Made by a program: the position numbers and the translations under genes. A stretch of DNA of 27,373 nucleotides from NCBI GenBank assembly GCA_028820215.1, contig JAPPKD010000320.1, positions 1 through 27,373 of the forward strand. Reading direction: 5' to 3'. Below are positions 15,744-23,474 of the stretch, piece by piece. The stretch's first letter is position 1, and every line of letters starts with the position of its first letter. The notes under the pieces are model-generated. The model searched no databases and was not told the DNA's origin. It was given only the letters and a program-made list of their open reading frames with translations. This stretch comes from Spirochaetaceae bacterium. Lineage in GTDB: Bacteria; Spirochaetota; Spirochaetia; SZUA-6; Bin103.

Positions 15744-16703
15744 TCATCCCGCTCTTTCGTCGTTCGTGGACTCGCGGCATCGTGGCTCCCAGGGGCCACC
15801 CGTGGCCCACGCACCGCTGATCGCGGAGCCTCGTTCGAGTGCGAGCCATGGGCCGACAAGAAACGCCTGGATGACGTCACCAACAACTCGGAAGTCGTCG
15901 GGTGCACCGGGGAGAGAGTTGCGGATCAGGTACGCGCGCCACTGAGCGGCGCGATCAGGTTCGGCATAGAACTGCGGCGTGAGAGAAAGAGGAAGATCAG
16001 CGGAGATCACAGTACGGCGTCGTTCAAAGGTCGTGATGATAGACCGTGTCAGCCTCTCAGCCGCGAAGGAAACGTACTTGGCAATGGAGTAGATGTCGTA
16101 GAAATCCTTGTAGCGACTGTTCTGCTCCCCCAGCAAAACCATCGCATGGAGCTTCTCGGCAACGACGGCTTCGGGCGGATAGGCGCGGATCCATGGCCGC
16201 GGCGATCCTTCCAGTAGGGTCGGATAATGGGCATCGATAGGAGGCGGCTGAATCGCATCCCCGAATCCGATATCGATGCGCACTCGCATTCGGGCGCTGC
16301 CAACCCTGGACCAGAAGTGGGCGCGAACCCCGGAATACTCGAGATGCTCATGGAAGGGTTCCATGCTCATCGTCTCGGCATCGAACACGACTCCATCATC
16401 GACAACCGGCGCCGAGCAAATGGCACGAATGACCGAATCTACGTTGCCCTGCCGAGAGTCCCCGTGCCCGGTAAAGTCGAGATCGCGGGTTGGGCGGTAG
16501 GTCGACTCACCCCACAGTGCGAGAAGCATCGCACCCTTCAGAACAAGCCTGCCGCGATGCTCGGACTCGCCAAGGCGGTGCAGGAATCGCTCGGCCGCGT
16601 ATCGCTGCAGCAGAAACTGAAAGTCCTCACCCTTTTCGCGGCTCCTGTTCAACAGTCTGGTGCGAACCGATGCGGAGACGTTTCTGAGCGGCCTGCGCCT
16701 CAT
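15744..16703 (-). CDS. AbiEii-type nucleotidyltransferase toxin
   Basis: This 319-residue protein is of the AbiEii/DUF1814 family, toxins of type IV toxin-antitoxin and abortive-infection systems that transfer nucleotides to RNA targets. The signature LVLKGAMLLALW leads into TYRPTRDLDFTG, the S/T-x-R-x-T-x-D-x-D nucleotidyltransferase motif, near residues 55-78. EAVVAEKLHAMV and SRYKDFYDIY, near residue 200, are the second conserved block with its Lys-Asp pair. All expected catalytic residues are present and the length is normal, so it is probably intact. Its ATG overlaps the TGA of the AbiEi gene by ATGA, showing translational coupling. Phage protection has been shown for some family members; here it is inference. 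Confidence 0.92.
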   Translation of the reverse strand: MRRRPLRNVSASVRTRLLNRSREKGEDFQFLLQRYAAERFLHRLGESEHRGRLVLKGAMLLALWGESTYRPTRDLDFTGHGDSRQGNVDSVIRAICSAPVVDDGVVFDAETMSMEPFHEHLEYSGVRAHFWSRVGSARMRVRIDIGFGDAIQPPPIDAHYPTLLEGSPRPWIRAYPPEAVVAEKLHAMVLLGEQNSRYKDFYDIYSIAKYVSFAAERLTRSIITTFERRRTVISADLPLSLTPQFYAEPDRAAQWRAYLIRNSLPGAPDDFRVVGDVIQAFLVGPWLALERGSAISGAWATGGPWEPRCRESTNDERAG

Positions 16704-17305
16704 GAGACCAGCGCCTGCACGTACGCTCTGATGACGGACCGCGCCCGACAGGCGTCGGCCGTGTGCATGATCTCGTCGATCGTCGCCACGCGAAGGCTCA
16801 GCGCGTCGCGCAGAGCCTCGATGGCGATGTCGAGGCCGAGCTTGTTGCGATAGCGGAAACAGTCCACGACCGTACGGGCTGGCGAGGTGACCCGAACGGG
16901 GACCCCAAGGAGCGAGTGAACGACCACTCCGTGAGTGAGCATGACGCCGGAGAAACGCACGATACGCACGCGCGCAGGAGCACGTGTGGGCTTGCGCGCC
17001 TTGCGATCAAGAGCGATCCACACTTCGTGAGGCGCCTGCGTACCGATGTGGTGGAAGTGAAGCGCAGTCAGCAGGCAGATGATGGCGTTCGGGACGGCGG
17101 CGGCCACCATCGCTTGCGTTTCGACCTCCGTGGGCTCCACCTGGGCGAGCCGATAGAGCCCGTTCCCGAACTTCTCGATCGCGCCCTCGGAGACCATTCC
17201 CTGCAGCCGGCGGTGCGAGACCCCGAGCGGTGCGATGTCCCGTGGGCGGAAGAATACGCCCAAGCCGGCTTCTTGCAGCCGCGTTGCATCAAAGGGTTCG
17301 GCCAT
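16700..17305 (-). CDS. AbiEi-type antitoxin/autorepressor
   Basis: This is the 201-residue partner of the AbiEii gene. The N-terminus (FFRPRDIAPLGVSHRRLQGMV, then GAIEKFGNGLYRL) is a winged helix typical of AbiEi_4 antitoxins. The remainder is the antitoxin domain, with LLTALHFHHIGTQAP, the VWIALDR strand and VTSPARTVVDCFRYRNKLG. AbiEi proteins bind inverted repeats in their own promoter and counter AbiEii without stable contact. I set the start at the ATG at 17303-17305, which matches the family N-terminus. An upstream frame exists but reads through the operator. A nine-bp inverted repeat lies 20 nt before the start. Four-base overlap with the toxin. Confidence 0.9.
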   Translation of the reverse strand: MAEPFDATRLQEAGLGVFFRPRDIAPLGVSHRRLQGMVSEGAIEKFGNGLYRLAQVEPTEVETQAMVAAAVPNAIICLLTALHFHHIGTQAPHEVWIALDRKARKPTRAPARVRIVRFSGVMLTHGVVVHSLLGVPVRVTSPARTVVDCFRYRNKLGLDIAIEALRDALSLRVATIDEIMHTADACRARSVIRAYVQALVS

Positions 17306-17324
17306 TCCGAGGTCATGATGTTGT

Positions 17325-17354
17325 ATGTCGGCACTTCCGCGCAACTGCCGACAT
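17325..17354. promoter_or_regulatory. Inverted-repeat operator candidate upstream of the AbiE operon
   Basis: ATGTCGGCA (17325-17333) and TGCCGACAT (17346-17354) are perfect nine-bp complements separated by 12 bases, beginning 20 bases before the AbiEi start codon. AbiEi antitoxins are known to autoregulate by binding inverted repeats, so this is the natural binding site. No clear -35/-10 pair was identified. The rest of 17306-17539 shows no convincing gene. Confidence 0.6.
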
Positions 17355-17539
17355 CTAGCAGCGGTTCTCAAATCACGTCGGCACCGTTCGACGACGTGCC
17401 AACACTTTCGGCCCCAGTCGCACCAGCGACAATCGCGCAGCACGGATGGTGTTGGCTTCGACGGCCCGGATCTCCTCCATCGCGAGCGGAGGCCGGGCCC
17501 CATTATCACTCGGGCCGGACAACCTCGCTGAGTGCGGCT

Positions 17540-17926
17540 CTACCTGTTGCCTGAGACGGCGTCGAGGGCTTGGTCGAAGGTCTTGATCTGCTTCACGCCA
17601 CGTCGGCGGCAGCTCGCCAGATGGCACAGTTCTCTCGCTCCCAAGCCGGGGTGTGTGTCGCGGAACTGGCGGGCAAGCGTGACGTCCTCGTACTCCAGCG
17701 GCCACACATCGACTCCCGATCCGGCGAGCAGCGCGAGCGCGGCATCGAGGGTCTGCAGTCTGCCGACCGGCACGTAGGCGTGGAGCATCTCCTGTACCAC
17801 TTCGGCGGAGGTGCACAGAGGCGTGCGGTCGCGGGCGGACGCCTTGAAGAACTCCTGAGCGGGATCTCGATGGGGATGCCGTCGCCCGACGGCGTACATG
17901 AAGACGTTGGTGTCGACGAACGTCAC
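17540..17926 (-). CDS. PIN-domain ribonuclease toxin (VapC-like)
   Basis: This 128-residue PIN protein is probably a Mg2+-dependent endoribonuclease toxin of a VapBC-like pair. FVDTNVFMYA puts the first acidic ligand at D5, with the adjacent N7. SAEVVQEML gives E42. The third acidic position falls in GLGARELCHLAS (E99, where Asp is common). TFDQALD gives D118. The GTG start overlaps the antitoxin TGA as GTGA. The domain is complete and of normal length. The target RNA cannot be inferred. Some stand-alone PIN proteins have other roles, but the coupled antitoxin upstream makes toxin the best reading. Confidence 0.9.
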   Translation of the reverse strand: MTFVDTNVFMYAVGRRHPHRDPAQEFFKASARDRTPLCTSAEVVQEMLHAYVPVGRLQTLDAALALLAGSGVDVWPLEYEDVTLARQFRDTHPGLGARELCHLASCRRRGVKQIKTFDQALDAVSGNR

Positions 17927-18198
17927 GTGCGAGCCGCCCCACGTCGGCGTGACTCGTCGATCACGTTCAGGTGTTCGTCCCAGTTGGGTTCCGACTCCGG
18001 GCCTGGAAGCTCGTCACATTCCCGGAAGAACGCATCGAGTTCTTCGGGCGACTCGAACGCAGCGGACCGTTGCAGGCGTTCCAGCCGTTCGTGGGCCGCT
18101 GTTCTGAGCCACCCGCTCAACGTCATGCCCTCTCGTCGAGCCTGATGCACGAACCGATCTCGATCCTCGTCCGGGATCACAAGTTGCACTCTTGCCAT
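17923..18198 (-). CDS. Ribbon-helix-helix antitoxin (VapB-like)
   Basis: This 91-residue protein opens with a short DNA-binding strand and two helices (ARVQLVIPDEDRDRFVHQAR, then TLSGWLRTAAHERLERL), the ribbon-helix-helix fold of small autorepressors. The acidic C-terminal half (about 50-91; FESPEELDAFFRECDELPGP) would wrap and block the PIN active site. The start is the ATG at 18196-18198. A perfect 19-nt palindrome lies 24 nt upstream, over the predicted promoter. It is coupled by a four-base overlap to the PIN gene. This is a normal type II toxin-antitoxin layout. Confidence 0.88.
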   Translation of the reverse strand: MARVQLVIPDEDRDRFVHQARREGMTLSGWLRTAAHERLERLQRSAAFESPEELDAFFRECDELPGPESEPNWDEHLNVIDESRRRGAART

Positions 18199-18221
18199 GA
18201 TGTCTCTCAGTCGCCGTATCG

Positions 18222-18250
18222 TGTGTATGAGTCATACACATAGGCTTCAA
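18222..18250 (-). promoter_or_regulatory. VapBC-like promoter with palindromic operator
   Basis: TGTGTATGA-G-TCATACACA (18222-18240) is a perfect palindrome. On the minus strand TTGAAG (18250-18245), 17 bases and TACACA (18227-18222) make a plausible promoter. The operator would cover the -10 and spacer, and the leader would be about 20 nt. This fits autorepression by the ribbon-helix-helix antitoxin. Confidence 0.7.
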
Positions 18251-18365
18251 CCAGACGTCAATCGGCGGAGGGTCACAGCGCCCGTCCCGGAGGCCTCGCC
18301 GTCGAAGCCGGTGTGGCCGACAGGTACCGTCGGGGCGTATCATTGCAGATCCTACAGGCAAGCCG

Positions 18366-18947
18366 GTGAACAGGGAGCTGTTGGTTCTCGGGTACTACCC
18401 CAAGCTGATCCGCGAACCCACGGAGATTTGCAATTCGGACATGCTCGCTCTCGAGGAGATTTGTTGCGTCACCGAGTGCGGCGGGAATGAAGCGCCGGAC
18501 GGTTGGATCGATCACTGGAAGCACAACACAGACACGTGGCTCTTCGACACGCCGGAGGCGGCGTGGTCGGTCGTGCCAGCGCGCGAACGGGAGCGGTACC
18601 GTCTGTACGCGTACCGTCTCCTGCCGACGTTGTTTCACGAGTCCGGCGAGGAGACCGAACATCCGTTGTCGGAGTTGACGGCGGTCCCCATACCGGATGG
18701 GTTCTTCCGTCTCGGCTTGGACGCCGTGGTAGGGGCCGTCGGAAAGACCGAAGGAGAGATGCACTTCCCGCCCAGCTTCGGCTGCTCGCCGCTGTGCTGC
18801 AACGGCATGGCCGAGGAATACCCCGTGAACCGGTACTGCCTGGTCGACGACCTGGATACCGCCATCCCGATGGCTCGCGACTTCGCTACCGGCAACTGCG
18901 AGCCCGGCCCGTACTGCGTGGTCGATGTCTGGCGGCGCGAGCCGTAG
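18366..18947 (+). CDS. Hypothetical cysteine-rich protein
   Basis: A GTG-started frame gives a 193-residue acidic, soluble protein that I do not recognise. It has no signal peptide or membrane segment. Notable is a clustered set of cysteines: CNSDM and EICCVTEC in the first 40 residues, then FGCSPLCCNGMAEEYPVNRYC around 137-157, and NCEPGPYCVVDVW at the end. GFFRLGLDAVVG and DLDTAIPMARDFA look like ordinary alpha/beta fold elements. The FGCSPLCCNG stretch could bind metal or form an active-site thiol pair; this is inference only. No strong ribosome site precedes the GTG. It stands between the PIN/antitoxin pair (divergent) and the truncated Fic gene (convergent, 6 nt away). Confidence 0.7.
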   Translation: MNRELLVLGYYPKLIREPTEICNSDMLALEEICCVTECGGNEAPDGWIDHWKHNTDTWLFDTPEAAWSVVPARERERYRLYAYRLLPTLFHESGEETEHPLSELTAVPIPDGFFRLGLDAVVGAVGKTEGEMHFPPSFGCSPLCCNGMAEEYPVNRYCLVDDLDTAIPMARDFATGNCEPGPYCVVDVWRREP

Positions 18948-18953
18948 CGGCCG

Positions 18954-19589
18954 TCAGCCGGCGCCGGGGCTCGTTTCGCCGCGGCGATAGCGGCTGGCCA
19001 GGTATTCGTCGACCCATCTGCGGGAGCTGCGCCAGTGACCGTCGGACGCTCTCGTGGCGCGGAGCCGGCCGCGGTCGGCCGCAGCGCGCAGCGCGGACGC
19101 CTTCATGCCGGGCGTCTCGAGGGCGGCCAGTGGCACGAGCCGGTCCGGATCGGCGACGGCCGGGATGACGAATCGGTGCAGGCTGTCGAGTATCGCCCTC
19201 GCGAGCATCTCGCCCAGAGCGCTTGCGTCTCCCGTGTCCGCTCGCTGCAGCGCGCGCAGGTACCGGGCGCGGTCGCGCTTGTAGATGATGGCGGGCGGAT
19301 AGCCGTGACGGACAAGGACGAGGTTGAGGAGCAGCCGTCCGGTCCGCCCGTTGCCGTCGAGGAACGGGTGGATCTGCTCGAAACGGCAATGGAGCGTGGC
19401 GAGCGCCTCGGGAAAGGCCGCTCTGCTGGAATCGAGGGCGTTCACCTGGTCGACCCATAATGTGTTGAATCCAGGGGAAACAAATTCGATCGAACACTTT
19501 CGGAGGTGGGTCGCGGGAGGCACTGGAGGACCTACCTCGGCGGGGCATGGTCTCGTACACTCGTCCGGTGATGATGCGCGCCAGCGCAC
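18954..19589 (-). pseudogene. Fic-domain protein, 5'-truncated
   Basis: The Fic core is intact: RFEQIHPFLDGNGRTGRLLLN carries the full HPFx(D/E)GNGRxxR motif used to transfer AMP or another phosphate group onto target proteins. The C-terminal part (PLAALETPGMKASALRAAAD, then RWVDEYLASRY) matches the helix-turn-helix-like tail of Fic/Fido proteins. The part before VPPATHL is missing, however. Normal members carry a further 80-150 residues, including the first Fic helices. The frame can start at a GTG (19587-19589), but this overlaps the lipoprotein gene at 19547 on the other strand and reads low-quality sequence. The true homology ends near 19530. It is probably a remnant, although a truncated product with an unrestrained active site cannot be excluded. 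Confidence 0.75.
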
Positions 19590-20566
19590 GGGCAGCCCTG
19601 GCCGCGGTCGCGGCGCTCGCCGTGCTCGGCTGCTTCCTGCTGCCGGACGAGGAGGAGGTGCTCTCGGCCGATCTGCTGCAGGCGCCGCAGATCACTTTCC
19701 GCACGGTGGTCGCCGAGCTCGGTGCGATCGAGCGCAAGACCATCGTCACCGGGCAGTTCGTCTATCGGGAGCAGCACCCGGTCTTCTTCCGCGACCGCGC
19801 CGGACCGCTGCGGGCGATTCACGTGGGCTGGGGCGATGCGGTGGAGGCGGGACAGCTCCTGGCCGAGATCGACACGCAGGCGCTGCTCGACCGGATCGCG
19901 CTGCAGGAGCTGGAGCAGCGCCGCGCGGATCTGCTCCATCAGCGGGCGGTGGCCACCGGCGCAGACCGGTTCGCCGTGGGACTGGCCGAGCTCGACCTGG
20001 AGCGCGCCCGGCTGATACTCGGCCAGCTCCGGGGAGAGCTGGACCGGTCGCGGCTGTTCGCTCCGATCGCCGGCCGCGTCGTGTATATCGCGGCGGTGCA
20101 GCCGGGGGAGCAGGTCGTCGCATTTCGCACCGTGGTGCAGGTGGCCGATCCGAGCGATCTGGTGCTCGGTTACCGCGGTCAGCAGGCGCGTGATTTCATC
20201 GTCGGCGCGGCCGTGAGCGTGGTGATGGCCGGCGATACGTACCCGGGAGAGGTGATCGCCACGCCGGGATCGGCTCCGCACGACGCGACTGACGAGGAGA
20301 ACGACCGTGTGCTGATCCGGGTCGACGGGCTGCCGTCCCGCGTCACGGCCGGAGCCAGCGCGGTCGTCCACCTGGTGCTGGAGCGCCGGGAAGGGGTGGT
20401 CGTGGTGCCGCGCTCGGTGGTGGAGACCTACGTGAGCCGCACCTACGTGCAGGTGCTGGAGGACGGCCTCCCGATCGAGCGGGACGTCGAGGTAGGCATC
20501 CAGACGCCGACCCGCGCGGAGATCCGGAGCGGCCTGAGCGCGGGCGAGGCCGTGGTCCTGAGGTAG
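19547..20566 (+). CDS. Membrane-fusion/HlyD-like periplasmic adaptor lipoprotein
   Basis: This 339-residue adaptor belongs to a MacA/RND-type export or ABC system. A lipoprotein signal runs to VLGC with C29 as the lipidated residue. The biotinyl-lipoyl-like halves flank a coiled-coil hairpin: QFVYREQHPVFFRDRAGPLR and GWGDAVEAGQLLAEIDTQAL, then helices (LQELEQRRADLLHQRA, LAELDLERARLILGQL), then LFAPIAGRVVYIAAVQPGEQV. The barrel and membrane-proximal parts follow. Starts at 19547, 19568 or 19571 all keep the signal; none has a good ribosome site. It lies 13 nt before the FtsX-type permease. No ATPase gene is adjacent. Its 5' end coincides with the broken end of the Fic gene. Confidence 0.85.
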   Translation: MVSYTRPVMMRASARAALAAVAALAVLGCFLLPDEEEVLSADLLQAPQITFRTVVAELGAIERKTIVTGQFVYREQHPVFFRDRAGPLRAIHVGWGDAVEAGQLLAEIDTQALLDRIALQELEQRRADLLHQRAVATGADRFAVGLAELDLERARLILGQLRGELDRSRLFAPIAGRVVYIAAVQPGEQVVAFRTVVQVADPSDLVLGYRGQQARDFIVGAAVSVVMAGDTYPGEVIATPGSAPHDATDEENDRVLIRVDGLPSRVTAGASAVVHLVLERREGVVVVPRSVVETYVSRTYVQVLEDGLPIERDVEVGIQTPTRAEIRSGLSAGEAVVLR

Positions 20567-20579
20567 GCCGGCCACGCTC

Positions 20580-23411
20580 CTGCTGCTGATCCGCAAGACG
20601 CTGGCCTCCGGGTGGCTGGCCCTGGCCCTGCTGGGCAGTGCCGTGGCATCGGCCGGCCTGCTCGCCGCGATTCCGATCTACGCCGACGCGGTCCTGCAGC
20701 GCCTGCTGGTCAAGGAGCTGGAGGCCCGACAGCGCGAGCGCGGGCGCCATCCGGGACGCACCAGCGCGATGATCAACCTGTTTCGTGCCGCTCCCGCCGA
20801 GCAGCGCGGTGAGCGGTTCCGGGATCTGGATGCCGCGGTCGGCGGAGCGATCGCCTCGCTCGGTTTGCCGGTCCTGGCGCAGACCACGCAGCTCACGCTC
20901 TCCTACCTGCGGCAGGACAACCAGCGCGACGGAGCGCGGCTGTTCCTGTCGGTGGAGGCGCTCGACGGCCTGCTGGAGGAGGTCGAACTGGTCCACGGCC
21001 GCGCTTACCGCGCCCGCGACGACGGCGTGCTGGAGGCGATCATCTCCGAGTACGTGCTGCGCGACCGTCCCGTGTTGCTCGGCGACGAGCTGCAGGTGAG
21101 CTCGATCACGCCCGGCGGGCCGGCCTTCACCGTGCGGATCGTGGGCGTCTTCCGCCCGGCCGCGGACTCCAGGCTGTTCTGGCCGTACGGGCTGCGCCAG
21201 TACGACGACAGCCTGGTGGTCGACTCCGGCGAGTTCCGCAGGCGATTCGTGGACGGGCCGCTCGCCCACGTCGCGGAGGTACGCTGGCACTACGCGCTCG
21301 ACTACCACGCGCTGCGCGTCGCGGCGCTGGGAGAGGTGCTGCAGCGGCATCATGAGTTCCTGCGCATGGCGGACCCGGCACGCGTGCAGGTGCAGTTCCC
21401 GCTTCGGGAGGTGATCGACACCTACCTGGTACGCGCCGGCCAGCTCCGCCTGACACTGACGCTGCTGCTGGTCCCGGTTGCACTGCTGCTCAGCTTCTTC
21501 ACCTACCTGGTCGCGCGCCTGCTCGTCGAGTCGGAGCGCGACGCCATCGCCACACTGCGCAGCCGCGGCGCCGGTGGCGAGCAGGTGGTCGGCATCTACC
21601 TGGGGCAGGCGGCGGCGCTGGGGGTGGTGGCGCTGGCGGCGGGGCCGCCGGTGGGACTGTTCATCGCGGCGGTGATCGGGGCCGCGGACGGCTTCCTGGT
21701 CTTCGTCGACCGCGCGTCGCTGCCGGTGGCGCTGTCGCTGCGCGCGTGGCTGTTCGCCGCGGCCGGCGCAGTGCTGTTCGTGCTCACCACGGTGGCGGCA
21801 GCGGTCGCCGCGCGCGGGTCGATCGTCGAGCGCAAGGCGGCGCACGCCCGCAGCGAGTCGCGCGCGCCGTTCTGGCACCGTTTCTACCTGGACGCCGTCC
21901 TGCTGGCGGTCGCCGCCTACGGGTACCTGCGCTTCACGGGCGACAACGCGAGGCTGACCCTGACGGCGGTCGAGGGGAGCGCCGCGCCGCTCGACCCGCT
22001 CCTGTTCGGGCTGTCGGTCGCGTTCATCCTGGGCTGCGGACTGGCGCTGCTGCGCCTCTTGCCCCTGGCGGTTCGAGGGCTGGCGGCGGTGGGAGGAAGC
22101 CGCTGGCCGGCGCCGTTGTATGCCGCCCTCATCCAGGTGGGGCGCGCTTCCGCGAACGGCCAGCTCGTCGCGCTGTTCCTGCTGCTGGCGGTCGCCCTCG
22201 GCATCTTCAACAGCCAGACGGCTCGCACGATCAACGCCAGCCTGGTCGACCGCATCGCTTATCGCGTGGGGGCCGACATCGTCGTTGAGCCCTACTTTCC
22301 GAGCGCGGAGCCGGCGATCGTAGCGCCGATCGACGCGCCGCCGTCCTCGGCGGTTTCCGGCGTCGCGTCCGGAGCGCTGCGCGAGCCTCCCCATCACGCC
22401 TTCGGCCGCCTGGACGGCGTGGAGCGCGCCACGCGCGTCTTCCGGCGCGCCCGCGCCACGGTGCGGCTGCCGGACGGACAGACCACGCAGACGCAGGTGC
22501 TGGGGGTGGTGGCTCCGGAGTTCGCGCAGGTCGCCTACTTCCCGCCCGGACTCTTGCCGCGGCACCATTACCGCTACGCTCAGGCCCTCGCCTCCAGCCC
22601 GCTGGCGCTGCTTGCCGGCAGTGCCCTGCGTGACCGCCACGGCGTGCGCCTGGGCGACCGCATCGAGGTCCGCTGGAGCGGGCAGCCGGCGCTGGCCGGG
22701 TTCGTGGTCGGCTTCGTCGATTACTGGCCCACCTTCAACCCGCTGGGAGAGGGCCGCTGGCTGTCCGGCATCCCGGACCGCCGGGGACCGACGAACCTGA
22801 TAGTCGCCAACCTAGCCTACCTGCACGCCAAGCTGGCGCTGGAGCCGTACGAGATCTGGCTGGATACGCGCGACGGCGTGTCCAGCGCGGCGGTGTATGC
22901 CGCCATGCAGGACGAGGGGCTCGTGGTCGAGCGGCTGTACGACACCGCGCAGGTGCTGCTGACCGCCCGCAACGACGCGATGGTGCAGTCCACCAACGGC
23001 GCGCTCACCCTGGGCTTCGCGATCGCCATGCTGACCAGCGTCGCCGGCTTCATCGTCTTCTGGGTGATGGCGCTGCGTACCCGCACGCTGCAGTTCGGCG
23101 TGCTGCGCGCGATGGGGCTGCGGCCTCGCCAGGTGACGGCGATGCTGATCGCGGAGCTGCTGGTGCTGGCGGTGGGCGCGGCGCTGATCGGCTTCGCCGC
23201 CGGCCGGCTGGCGGCCGATTTGTTCATACCGCTGGTGCAGGTGGCGGAGGGTGCCGCACAGGTGCCGCCGTTCCGTGTCACCGCCCTGCGCGCCGACTTC
23301 CTGCGCGTGTACGCGGTGGTGGCCGCCTCGCTGCTGGTTCAGTCGATCGTGTTCCAGATCTACGTGGCGCGCGTCTCCGTCCACCAGGCGCTCAAGCTCG
23401 GCGAGGAGTGA
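20580..23411 (+). CDS. FtsX/MacB-type ABC transporter permease
   Basis: This large permease of about 940 residues has two FtsX domains. An N-terminal helix is followed by a periplasmic region and helices (LTLTLLLVPVALLLSFFTYL, then a pair to about residue 430). A central helix cluster and a second periplasmic domain follow. The last FtsX unit, TLGFAIAMLTSVAGFIVFWV with the FGVLRAMGLRPRQV loop, ends at KLGEE. Such proteins work with an ATPase and the adaptor next door, in lipoprotein or hydrophobic substrate extrusion. The coding of the first helix (LLLLIRKTLASGWLALALLG) begins before the first standard start codon, the GTG at 20643. I therefore extend it to a CTG at 20580, 13 bases after a GAGGTAGG-like site. 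This start is unproven. Confidence 0.85.
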   Translation: MLLIRKTLASGWLALALLGSAVASAGLLAAIPIYADAVLQRLLVKELEARQRERGRHPGRTSAMINLFRAAPAEQRGERFRDLDAAVGGAIASLGLPVLAQTTQLTLSYLRQDNQRDGARLFLSVEALDGLLEEVELVHGRAYRARDDGVLEAIISEYVLRDRPVLLGDELQVSSITPGGPAFTVRIVGVFRPAADSRLFWPYGLRQYDDSLVVDSGEFRRRFVDGPLAHVAEVRWHYALDYHALRVAALGEVLQRHHEFLRMADPARVQVQFPLREVIDTYLVRAGQLRLTLTLLLVPVALLLSFFTYLVARLLVESERDAIATLRSRGAGGEQVVGIYLGQAAALGVVALAAGPPVGLFIAAVIGAADGFLVFVDRASLPVALSLRAWLFAAAGAVLFVLTTVAAAVAARGSIVERKAAHARSESRAPFWHRFYLDAVLLAVAAYGYLRFTGDNARLTLTAVEGSAAPLDPLLFGLSVAFILGCGLALLRLLPLAVRGLAAVGGSRWPAPLYAALIQVGRASANGQLVALFLLLAVALGIFNSQTARTINASLVDRIAYRVGADIVVEPYFPSAEPAIVAPIDAPPSSAVSGVASGALREPPHHAFGRLDGVERATRVFRRARATVRLPDGQTTQTQVLGVVAPEFAQVAYFPPGLLPRHHYRYAQALASSPLALLAGSALRDRHGVRLGDRIEVRWSGQPALAGFVVGFVDYWPTFNPLGEGRWLSGIPDRRGPTNLIVANLAYLHAKLALEPYEIWLDTRDGVSSAAVYAAMQDEGLVVERLYDTAQVLLTARNDAMVQSTNGALTLGFAIAMLTSVAGFIVFWVMALRTRTLQFGVLRAMGLRPRQVTAMLIAELLVLAVGAALIGFAAGRLAADLFIPLVQVAEGAAQVPPFRVTALRADFLRVYAVVAASLLVQSIVFQIYVARVSVHQALKLGEE

Positions 23412-23416
23412 GCGAA

Positions 23417-23451
23417 GCGAACCTCACTCGAAGAGTGAGCGAGGCGTTCGC
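23417..23451 (+). terminator. Hairpin after the FtsX-type permease
   Basis: CTCACTC (23423-23429), three-base loop, GAGTGAG (23433-23439), reinforced by outer GCGAAC (23417-23422) and GTTCGC (23446-23451). The structure is also part of an imperfect direct repeat GAGTGAGCGA(A/G)GCG at 23406 and 23433. No T-tract follows, so termination efficiency is doubtful. Confidence 0.45.
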
Positions 23452-23474
23452 GGTATGATCCTGAGGGGGAACCG

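Noticed and set aside
17373..17480. Possible 35-residue minus-strand peptide (starting MEEIRAVEANTI) upstream of the AbiE operon
   Set aside because: It looks protein-like but has no supported ribosome site, no known family and no clear parent gene. It may be a relic and is not called.
20343..22640. Long minus-strand open frame opposite the adaptor and permease genes
   Set aside because: Low-complexity Arg/Gln/His-rich translation, no motifs, fully covered by well-supported plus-strand genes.
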